In this document: positions 55,067 to 64,000 of the stretch, in pieces
Numbering within the stretch: position 1 is the stretch's first letter
How the letters are laid out: each line of letters opens with the position of its first letter
Origin: Lingula anatina
Taxonomy: Eukaryota; Brachiopoda; Lingulata; Lingulida; Lingulidae
Direction of reading: 5' to 3'
NCBI RefSeq assembly: GCF_001039355.2
Contig: NW_019775536.1
Span: forward strand, 856,322-920,321
DNA length: 64,000 nt
Made by a program: the position numbers and the translations under genes
The notes under the pieces: generated by a model
Database searches by the model: none
Seen by the model: the letters and a program-made list of their open reading frames with translations, nothing else
Told to the model about the DNA's origin: nothing

Positions 55067-57339
55067 TGTTCTGAACTCGTTCAGTGTTCACGTCAGTGTC
55101 AAGGATTATATATTGTATATAATTCATATTATCAGGGCTGCTGTATCATATCACTCGCTGAGACTTCTTACTCTATCGGATTGGTCGCTTTCACATAAAG
55201 TGGAAGGAGTGCTTTTCTTTTGTGTAAACGACGTGCGTCTGATTACTAAAATTAATGTTATACAAGGAATCCATTCAAATAATAAACACTAACAGCAAAA
55301 AATTCTCAATGCACTGTATATAGCTGAGTGGTGTGTACGTGTTTAGCATGTCTATATGATTTCTGTGTGTAGGAAAAATATTGAAAATAGTCAATAATGT
55401 ATGAGTGACAGGGCTGCTACAGGATTGTGGAAATTGTAAAGACACCGTGGTATGAATTATGGATCAAAGTCATATTGATAACTTTGAACTATTTCTACAA
55501 GAATACCACTGTAATGTGCCCGGATTCAAATTTACAAACCGACACACATTTTTACTGAAAGGAATTTCTTTATCTATGAATACACATCTTTCTAAAAATA
55601 AAAAAGAGTTATGATCTGTCAAGAAATGTGGTAAAAATCGCTTATTGCAATAAGAAAAACGAAGTATTTATGAAAACAATAAAAACACTGCTTTTTATGA
55701 TCACACCGCCAAAGAGGTCCTACTCTAAAGCTTTATGTTGCAGCAGATGTCACCGTGCTTGTCTCAACCTATTGTGACCGTCACTAGAAATATTCACTGA
55801 AATGCGTTAGCAAAGATTGTTCAAATTTGGGCAAACCTTTGTGAAATTGAATGAAAAGATAAGATCGATAAATTGATTGGTGAATTAGTCAAAATAGCCG
55901 TTGGGACGCGTCAACAATTGCCGTGAGAAGTAACTGCTTGGGGTCGCAGAAATGCTAGCCATAAAATGATATGCGGATGTGCGTTTGTGCGTGCGGCGCC
56001 AATCTGGGCTTTGTGTATCGAACTCATACATGCTCGATCTTGAATTAATTTTTTAACATTTTTTTTTCATCCTGAATTTGTACACTTAAAATTGTTTCAT
56101 TTTTCATTTAGCCTATTTTAAATCGATTCAATTTGAGATTCTTTAAATATTATTGAATAATTGAATAACATATTCATTAATTTATGCATTAATAAAATAA
56201 CTTACAAAATGAAGAAAAAAATTAATGTATTGATTCATATATTTGTCATCATACACTTTAAATCGGTATTTTAATTCATTTTATTTCTTCATGTTTACAA
56301 TCACTTTATTTGTTTTTAATTCGTGACAGCAAAAGGACAAATGTGAAATTAATGTGCAATGTATGAAGTCGGTTGGATAGAGAATGAACGGATGCGCACG
56401 CTTACACACACGCACACATACACACGCACAGTGGGAGAGAGAGGGTACATATATGTATCATTTAATCGGCGGCTGCGTTGCGCCGCTAGGCACGTGCCAT
56501 TCTGATGTATTTATCATGAGCAGGTCATAGCTATCTATTTGATGCTCAAATGTCAACTTTAATTTGTGATAATAAGTTGATATGTTCTACAATAAGCAAT
56601 GCTCCGGTTGAAAAAATAAATGAATAATATATAAAATAAAATGAAAAGCGAAATAAATAAATAAAATGCGTGTATTCGCAATTCGCCTCTCCCACAGCGC
56701 AAGAAGAAAAGCAGTCCATTTTTGGACCGGACCCTTTTGGAAAATTTGAGCATTCAATTGCAAATCACAGGCTGCATCATCACCTTCATATCTGATATCA
56801 TCGTCATATACCGGGGCCTGCATTGCCTATTGTCAGCCTGTTTGTTGACAATTAATTTGTCGCTAGATGGCAGGGCGAGGCTGCCAAAACGAGCAAGGGA
56901 GACGAAAGTACACCTGTAAACTCTTCATCCAGAAATAACAGCCGAAGTTACAACTTCTGCTGGTTTGAATTGTCTGAAATCTTTGGTGTGCTTTCCGTAA
57001 TTTTAAATTATAAAAAATTAACTGTGTTAACAGCGTGGCAATTGACTACAATTGTTCCGATAGATTCTACAGGTAGATGACCCAACACCCCTCCTTTGAA
57101 TTACAATTGGTTGCGTCCTTGCACTCAATGAAAATTGGGTCACGGTAGGCATGCAATACTATTGATTGTAAGGGCGACACCCAAACTCCGTCTTAATCAT
57201 GCTGCAATAGGGACCTGTCACCGGCCAATACTAACGTCAATCAACGTAACCGGACTGTGGGGACCAACTCCCTGAACTTCTGTATTTGTTTTTACGTCGT
57301 GTTTTCTTTAAGTTTGCCGACCTGACAGAGGAGGTGGAG
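55067..57339. other. Intergenic between the fucosyltransferase and filamin (divergent)
   Basis: A 2.3-kb stretch flanked by two divergent 5' ends, so it should hold both promoters. It includes AT-rich sequence (56040-56320), a (CA)n-like stretch at 56404-56430 and a G/C-richer part before filamin. A minus-strand frame at 56587-56823 has no recognisable domain. Confidence 0.6.
55105..55112 (-). promoter_or_regulatory. Possible TATA box of the intronless fucosyltransferase
   Basis: TATATAAT on the minus strand, about 40 nt before the start codon in an AT-rich stretch. The 5' UTR would be very short, so this is a weak call. Confidence 0.2.
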
Positions 57340-57667
57340 ATGGCTGATATTGGAGAGAAGGCGCGCTCTGCCGAGGGGCACGCTGCAGTTGGGGGGATGG
57401 GGGGCCATGATGACAGGTGGATTGTTATCCAAAAAACGACGTTTACAAACTGGGTGAACGAACAACTTCAAGTCCGGGAATTATCTGTCAGCGACTTAAA
57501 GACCGATCTCGGCGATGGAGTTAAACTGGGAAACTTGGTGGAAATTATTCAGTCGCGAAAAATTGGAAGGATCGTGAAGAAGCCATTGAATCAACACCAC
57601 TACATACAGAATGTAACGCTGGCTTTGAATGCCGTCAGTGAAGATGGCGTTAAGTTGGTTAATATCG
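57340..57667 (+). CDS. FLN: Filamin coding exon 1
   Basis: Encodes residues 1-109, most of CH1. The donor is G|GTAAGT, phase 1. The intron that follows is 4.5 kb. Confidence 0.92.
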
Positions 57668-60600
57668 GTAAGTTTTTCGTGCAAATCTGACCAAAGAACA
57701 CGGTTAATTACTGTTACCACCGAATGATCTCTTCTTCATCTCTCTCTCTCTCTCTGGCTTCGCCTTTGGCTTTCGGTTCTTCAGATAATATTTAGATAAT
57801 ATTTCTGTTCTAAAGTAGAAGTGGTCGGTAATTTTGGACAATATTTCTCCTTCATGGCCCATCAATTATTTCTTAAAACTGCATACCCCTGTTGAATACA
57901 TATAATAATAATATATAAAAATACTTGATTGCAGTGAACAACAAATTAGTACCGGTAGTTTCACTTTGTCAGATATTAAACAGCAATTGCAACATCAGTA
58001 TTGTAGAGGTAAATAAACTTCAGTGAAACATGGCATTTACAGTGCATAGTGAAGATTGACATATAATATCAGATAAACATGAGGGGGAGGAGTGTCTGGG
58101 CTGACAGGGATAACTGTATCTGATGGGAAATCCAAGCAAGTTTTTAACTCTAAGCTTCCTCTCATTATTCAGCAGTGATATTCCTCACATGAATAAACAC
58201 TGTTTATTGAAACGAAGGACAGCATTTTTATTCTTGTGGCACCTCCCCTAACACACCTAGCTAGCAAAAAGTCAGCTTTTTATGGCAGTGATTCAGGGGA
58301 TCCATAACCTTCCAGAGATGATCTGACACTATCACATGATGTTACATACTGCTATCTTATCATATCCCTCAGATAAAGGCACTTGTGGAGGCTTTAAGTG
58401 TGCCATCAAGGACAATCTATAGTTCATGATATGTGCTGTATTTTGGGGGCACCATGTTATTGCAATCTATATACTAATAATAATAAGCACCTTTTACAAT
58501 TACTTAGGCTGCTTCTGATTATACATATTTGTCACAGCCAAGACTGGCTACAGCTATTGCTGTGACTTAACATGTGGCATTTAGGGTAAGGTAACACCTC
58601 TGCTGCCTATCTATAGTGTCCACCAGACACCTTAATGATCTCACTGATGTAAAGGAGGCTGGGTAATGACCCTCAATGGCCAGACTGGTCAAGTAATGAC
58701 CCACACGACACCTCTAATGTTTCATATGTATACAGCCCATCTACATTGAGAAATGAGAACTGATGTGTAGAAAGTTTTGGTGTAGGATTCTGGCAGTTAT
58801 CATGCAGACTGTCAAAGTTTAAAATTGTCAAAAAGTAAGGTAGAAAATTTGTCTTAACAGGTGTTTACTAAAATAAGATTGAAATAAAGACAAATCAAAA
58901 AAAAAAATTAAAACCTGCTAAAAAGCACCCCACTTCTTCCGTTCTCTCTTATATTGCATAGGGCAAAGCAATGATAGCAAGCTATATGAAGTTGGAACAC
59001 TTCATTTCCACAAATCTGTAATCTAATCATGAATGCGATAGGCTCATCATACCAGATAAGAGTAACTCCTAGTAAGACCTAGATGAAACAGAATTAAGGT
59101 ACCATGTATAATCACCTATGGTCAACATCCAAAGAACAATTTAGCTGATCCAAGATTTAAGGTAGTAAAAAGGTTATTTTTTCATATTTAAATCAGTTCA
59201 GACCACAGTGTATTAACTATGCCTTAGTGTATAGCTTGTAAACTTTTCTGTTGACATTGAGGTAATTTGAGAGTGACTTGGCAGCATTCCTGCCTGTATT
59301 TAAGAACCAACAATAGGTCTACATACAGAAAATATTTGTAAAGGAGATGCAGTTTGTATTTTTCATATGAATGGGTTTTACTTTTTAAATGTGAATTCAC
59401 TTCTGGATATTGATTCATGTAAGACTTAGACTGGGTTTTTCTCCAATTTTATATCAAAAATGCATATCGAATATGTAAAGAATGAGTAGCAATACCTTGT
59501 ATTTTTAATTTGATAAATATTAAAATGTATTAAAATGTTCAACCTATAAAAGAAAATAGATTGAAACTCAGAGAAATTATTTTTAGCATGAGTAATAATG
59601 AACAAGTTCCAAGTTTGTTGGCTGTGAAAGTTCATGTCTGTCATGTGCATCAAAAACCTCCTGAATTGATATCTATGTAACTGTAGCAAGAAAATCAGAA
59701 TTGCGACAGAAAAAGTTAAGCTTTTAGATATTATGATTAAGTTTGAGTCAGTTTTCTGAATGCTGACATTTTAAAAATGATCTTTAAATCCTCATGTGTT
59801 TTTAATTTACGATCCACTTATATTAGACATAATTTTATGCACACTCAGAGTGGAAAGAATAGCCAATACAACAAAAACAAGTGGAAGACGTAATTGTCAT
59901 TATACAGCAATGCATCATCTCTGGTGTGGTTTTATCTTGGTTTCAGTAAAATCATTAAAATATGCCTTAGGTGCTGAGATAGAGAAGAATATTTATATTT
60001 GCTGACACTTTCTCCAAGTTGGACTCTACATACTTTCCAGACACCCCTCCCCTAGCTATGGTCCTTGGAGACGGAAACAATTACTAGAAATCTATCAATA
60101 ATTAATGTCTGCCCCCCATCACAGCATGCAAATGTTCCATCATTTGGCCCTCTGGGACTGATTTATCCTTAATTAATTGTGCGGTGCTGTGGTATTGCTG
60201 CAGTAAACAAGAGATATATGTGACCAGCCTGTCCTGCATATAGACAAGTATAGGGCCAGCCTGTGTGTGCTGGGTATGTCATGCATTATATACATACAGT
60301 AGTAAGGTAAAATGATAGCCAAGGCATGGGACTGGTATTTACACCATTGAAAGAATCCACACAGCTGGCTTTACTATTATACTTCTTTGGATCTTTATTT
60401 TTTCCCTGCTTTACACTGAAATATTTCATTGCTAGTACTCTCATGGATAATGTTGGCTGAAATCATTTCTAAATATTCAGTCAGTTGACTTTATGTCATT
60501 GAAAAGAAAAACTTGTCAAAAACTTGCATGATCTCATGAAGTGTCTTTTGGTTTGACACTTGTTTAGCTTCTGTATTCAAGTCTTCAGTGTGATATGGGA

Positions 60601-61731
60601 AAATGCAGCAAAGTAAAATACTCCCTTTAAACAACATAACATTTTGAACATTATTTTGAAGATGTAACAATAGAAAAGTGACTTTTTTGCTTTCATATTG
60701 TGATTCTTGGGTGGTGGTGGTAGGGAAGGGGAGCAGTTGAAGGAAAGAAAAATTGTTTTAAAAAAATTGCCAAAACATTTTAATTTCTGTGACAGTATTA
60801 CACCTGGTGAAATATTAATTGAGGAGTATGGTGAAAACGTTAATTTATGATTTTGTTTTCATCACTTCAACAGTTTGCTTCCTGGTTGATATCCCCGAAG
60901 AATGTACAGTGTAACATGTTTATTGTGTGCTTTATTAGGATATTTAACCAGTAGAATGAAAATGTTATGAAGAAATAGTAATTTTGATGTTCAGGCCTAC
61001 CCAACTACCAGACTCGGCACCGAATGATCCTGAATTCACCAGTAGATCAGACCACACTACCCATTTTCAAGGTGTGTGTCAGATCGCATTACACAATATC
61101 GACACCGCTCTTGCCTAGTACGCGATGTGATAGTGACGATTCTCAGCGGGGTTGAAAAGCATTGCATCACCACTCAAAATTTGTTCAGGGTATGATACTG
61201 TGTATTGCGAGTCTGGTAGTTGGGTAGGCCTGATGTTGTAAAAGTGGAATCGGGGATTCCGGGAAGGGGGGAGGTTGAGGTTTGCAATTTACACACAATA
61301 TCACTGAAAGTAACCAAGGAGTTATAACTCCTTGAAGTAACCAACCAATTTTTCCGTGGGGTATACAAGTACAGTCCCACCCCCTTCCCAGTGGTTCAAC
61401 ATTGAAAGAGAGCTATATGTTTCATCTTTTAGCATATGTCACTGTGTCCTTGTAGTGCAGCATGTCGTCCATGCTATTCTTTTAACTTTTAAAGGCATTC
61501 AGAGGTTCTAAAAAAGTTTTTATCCTGTGGCCATTTCTTGTGTAAACTTTTGATTTTAATTCTAATAATATTCTTAAAACACTTTATAATTTTATTTTTA
61601 TACCTCAGACTTGATGATTTATATTTTGTTATAACTATAATTATTATTTCACTCTTATATAAACTTTTAAGAACTCAGACAGAATCTAATTACTGATGTA
61701 TATTTTACATATAAATATATTAGCTGAATAA

Positions 61732-61764
<33 letters not shown>

Positions 61765-62341
61765 GACTTCACCACTGTCTGCTGCTATTGCTAATGATGA
61801 TACTGTTATTGCTAATGATGATACTGCTGTTGTTAATAATGATACTGCTATTGTTCATGATGGTACTGCTGTTGTTCATGATGTTACTGCTATTGTTCAT
61901 GATGGTACTGCTGTTGTTAATGATGATACTACTATTGTTCTTGATTGTACTACTGTTGTTAATGATGATACTGCTGTTGTTAATGATGATACTGCTATTG
62001 TTCATGATGATACTGCTGTTGTTCATGATGATATTACCGTTGTTCATGATGATAGTGCTATTGTTCATGATGATACTGCTGTTGTTCATGATGATATTAC
62101 CGTTGTTCATGATGATACTGCTGTTGTTAATTATGGTACTGCTATTTGCAGGCAGTGAAGATATAGTGAATGGCAACCTCAAGTTGATCCTAGGCCTGAT
62201 ATGGCACCTCATCCTCAGATATCAGATTGGAAAGACCAAGTTTCCACCAAAGAAGCTCATGTTGGCATGGTTACAGGCAGTTATCCCAGAATGCAACATT
62301 CGCAACTTTTCTTCAGATTGGAATGATGGAATAGCTTTAAG
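57340..62341 (+). CDS. FLN: Filamin, N-terminal actin-binding domain (exons 1-2; gene continues past the window)
   Basis: Exons 57340-57667 and 62152-62341 (allelic copy 62707-62896). Encodes about 172 residues: MADIGEKARSAEGHAAVGG, then calponin-homology domain 1 (DDRWIVIQKTTFTNWVNEQL, LKTDLGDGVKLGNLVEII, VNGNLKLILGLIWHLILRY) and the start of CH2 (LAWLQAVIPECNIRNFSSDW, NDGIAL). Filamins crosslink actin through this tandem CH domain and carry many Ig-like repeats further on; none of those are in the window. The ATG at 57340 has a good context (GTGGAGATGG), and the open frame upstream has no ATG. The intron phase is 1 after VNI, inside CH1; the next donor, AAG|GTTTGG, leaves phase 2. Confidence 0.92.
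60998..61232. mobile_element. Possible MITE with CAGGCCTACCCAACTACCAG ends
   Basis: TCAGGCCTACCCAACTACCA near 60993 is the reverse complement of the block ending near 61233 (GTAGTTGGGTAGGCCTGA). It is about 235 bp and contains CGACACCGCTCTTGCC-like sequence. Confidence 0.6.
61730..61765. repeat. (TTA)n microsatellite
   Basis: About 11 triplets just before the 21-bp minisatellite. Confidence 0.9.
61785..62140. repeat. 21-bp minisatellite (about 17 copies) beside a filamin splice acceptor
   Basis: Unit ATTGTTCATGATGATACTGC plus one base, with variants GTTGTT and AATGATGAT. The unit length is a multiple of three, so several frames stay open on both strands. The array runs to within about 10 bp of the CAG acceptor of filamin exon 2. 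Confidence 0.9.
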
Positions 62342-62696
62342 GTTTGGAAATTGCGTTTCTACTTATTTTTTCTCCTATACATATTTATCAATATATTTTT
62401 AATGAATGTTGTATATAAATATAAATATGTTATCTAAAACCCAAAATGTGAATTTTTTTTTTATTTAGTCAATTAAACTAGTGAAATTAGTTTCATGTAT
62501 AAAGAATGTCATCACTTGGTCAAAATCACCAATATCAGCCTTTCAACCTGTATATAGGCGGCTAAAAAAATTAACAATTTCAAAGTTCAATTACTTCAAG
62601 AGTTTCAAATATATTGCAGTGAAATGTTGTCAAAAAATAGTTTTTAATAAATGCTTAAAATTTCTCCACTATTCCTTTCTTAGTTATGGCCCATTA
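62143..62696. repeat. Haplotype copy A of the filamin exon 2 region
   Basis: 554 bp, ending in TTATGGCCCATTA at the N. Nearly identical to 62698-63251. Confidence 0.85.
62152..62341 (+). CDS. FLN: Filamin coding exon 2 (copy A)
   Basis: Completes CH1 and opens CH2. The acceptor TTTGCAG follows a 21-bp minisatellite directly. Phase 1 in, 2 out. Confidence 0.9.
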
Positions 62697-62697
62697 N
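62697..62697. other. Single-base assembly gap (N)
   Basis: The left flank (GGCCCATTA) matches the end of copy B; the right flank (TATTTGCAG) matches the start of copy A. Confidence 0.9.
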
Positions 62698-63251
62698 TAT
62701 TTGCAGGTAGTGAAGATATAGTAAACGGCAACCTCAAGTTGATCCTAGGCCTGATATGGCACCTCATCCTCAGATATCAGATTGGAAAGACCAAGTTTCC
62801 ACCAAAGAAGCTCATGTTGTCATGGTTACAGGCAGTCATCCCAGAATGCAACATTCGCAACTTTTCTTCAGATTGGAATGATGGAATAGCTTTAAGGTTT
62901 GGAAATTGCGTTTCTGCTTATTTTTTCTCCTGTACATATTTATCAATATATTTTTAATGAATGTTGTATATAAATATAAATATGTTATCTAAAACCCAAA
63001 ATGTGAAATTTTTTTTTTATTTAGTCAATTAAACTAGTGAAATTAGTTTCATGTATAAAGAATGTCATCACTTGGTCAAAATCACCAATATCAGCCTTTC
63101 AACCTGTATATAGGCGGCTAAAAAAATTAACAATTTCAAAGTTCAATTACTTCAAGAGTTTCAAATATATTGCAGTGAAATGTTGTCAAAAAATTGTTTT
63201 TAATAAATGCTTAAAATTTCTCCACTATTCCTTTCTTAGTTATGGCCCATT
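62698..63251. repeat. Haplotype copy B of the filamin exon 2 region
   Basis: 554 bp, collinear with 62143-62696, then continuing into unique intron sequence. Confidence 0.85.
62707..62896 (+). CDS. FLN: Filamin coding exon 2 (allelic copy B)
   Basis: Same 190-nt exon with Ala to Ser (LMLSWL) and a few silent changes. It lies immediately right of the N at 62697. It is read as the other haplotype: including both copies would disrupt the CH fold and the phase (2 into 1). Confidence 0.8.
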
Positions 63252-64000
63252 AAAAAAATGAAAATCAAAAGTAAAAAAATGCAAAGCCAGTCTATGCGAC
63301 TTCCGAAGGATGCCAGTGTCTGGCAGTTTTGACACCTGTTGATGTGTTTTTGAACTGATACTTCAGGGTTGACCAATTATCAATAATGTGTCAAAAATCT
63401 GTACAAAATTTCAATTCAAAAGCTTGTAAACTGTTGAAGTAAGTATTGAATTTTGAAATTAGTAACATTTTTTATGAGTCACCCAATATGTGATTAAAAA
63501 TTGAATTTAGATCCAACAGAAGTAATGGATATTTTCTCTACATTAAAATAAAACCCTTCAAATTGTGAAGGCCTCATTTGTTATTCCTGCAGTACTGTAC
63601 ATTTTAATATTTTGTCTACGATCCATAATTTAGTAGTAGAAAAAAAATTGTGCTTGTTATTCAAAAGTGGGTTGAAGAGGAACAGCAGTGTATTGATCTG
63701 TAACAGTGAAAATTGGGGGAAAGCCCAATAAAATGACACATTTTTATAAAGATAGATTAAACAACTCTTTCTCCGCATGCCATTGATATTTTAACCAGTT
63801 GAAAGTTAGTAAAGTCTTGACCAACAAGTCACCCTATAAGGTAGAAAGAAAAGGGTGTGGCAAACAATAAAAAATGAGCCTACTTGCGAAATAATGGGTG
63901 TGTCACCTTTAAAACATTATCTTTAGATTGTAAATATGTCTTTACGTATCTATCTCCTATGATCAGTACAGTAATAAATGTGGTATTACACAAAGAATGA
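63252..64000 (+). other. Filamin intron 2, continuing past the window
   Basis: AT-rich intron sequence without a recognisable exon or repeat. Confidence 0.6.

Larger units (their letters stand above)
57668..62151 (+). other. Filamin intron 1
   Basis: A 4.5-kb intron. It carries a (TC)n tract near 57736, AT-rich sequence, a (TTA)n microsatellite at 61730-61765 and the 21-bp minisatellite to 62140. No exon or RNA gene was recognised. Short inverted blocks near 60998-61230 (CTACCAGACTCG and CGAGTCTGGTAG) mark a small MITE-like element. Confidence 0.65.

Noticed and set aside
56587-56823. 78-codon minus-strand frame starting MQAPVYDDDIRYEG
   Set aside because: It looks partly protein-like, but it degenerates into AT-rich sequence and has no domain or clear donor. 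Kept as unresolved intergenic.
61763-62212. Long open frames in the 21-bp minisatellite (Asp/Thr/Val-rich, Leu/Met-rich and Asn/Ile/Ser-rich)
   Set aside because: A 21-bp unit without stops keeps several frames open on both strands automatically. None has a start context, splice sites or a known domain.
1-64000. CRISPR arrays, operons, rRNA or tRNA genes
   Set aside because: The window is animal DNA with spliced genes. The tandem arrays lack spacer structure, and the only tRNA-like sequence is the SINE at 52632-52790.

Overview
This is a eukaryotic, animal window. Coding sequence is split into short exons with GT-AG introns of about 0.2-4.5 kb, and simple repeats, MITEs and decayed LINEs fill the introns. 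The protein families (filamin, beta-1,4-galactosyltransferase, GT10 fucosyltransferases, LDL-receptor YWTD propellers, sushi and anaphylatoxin modules) and the transposon load point to a marine invertebrate with high heterozygosity. An invertebrate deuterostome or a lophotrochozoan would both fit. I cannot name the species.

Layout. Positions 265-5304 (minus): a seven-exon gene for a 292-residue secreted protein, signal peptide-sushi-anaphylatoxin-like-sushi-anaphylatoxin-like. Positions 7368-17837 (minus): a nine-exon gene for a 546-residue type I membrane protein with one six-bladed YWTD propeller, one EGF domain, a Thr-rich mucin stalk, a transmembrane helix and a tyrosine-rich tail. Positions 17838-25020: intergenic, with an orphan damaged copy of that gene's transmembrane exon, a higher-order tandem repeat and a decayed LINE. 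Positions 25021-37345 (minus): a seven-exon beta-1,4-galactosyltransferase-family gene (338 residues). Positions 49767-51820 (minus): a two-exon alpha-1,3-fucosyltransferase (479 residues). Positions 53864-55066 (minus): an intronless fucosyltransferase (400 residues). From 57340 (plus): the first two coding exons of a filamin, continuing beyond the window. Exon phases and lengths add up to uninterrupted reading frames in every complete gene.

The window contains three single-base gaps (N at 33375, 44871, 62697). Each lies between two nearly identical copies of the same sequence. The pattern is that of overlapping allelic contigs that were not merged: one exon of the galactosyltransferase, exon 2 of the fucosyltransferase and exon 2 of filamin each appear twice, while the rest of each gene appears once. 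The two copies differ by small substitutions and by clean presence/absence of transposons, some with intact target-site duplications. The apparent exon duplications are therefore best read as two haplotypes, and the true locus is roughly 10-13 kb shorter.

How the genes may work together: the beta-1,4-galactosyltransferase-like enzyme and the two alpha-1,3-fucosyltransferases are adjacent, in one orientation, and could act in sequence on terminal GlcNAc to give fucosylated LacNAc or LacdiNAc. The residue equivalent to the donor-selecting Tyr289 of vertebrate B4GALT1 reads Leu here, which favours use of UDP-GalNAc. The two genes at the left end encode a secreted complement-like modular protein and an unusual cell-surface receptor. 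Their adjacency is seen; a functional link is not shown.
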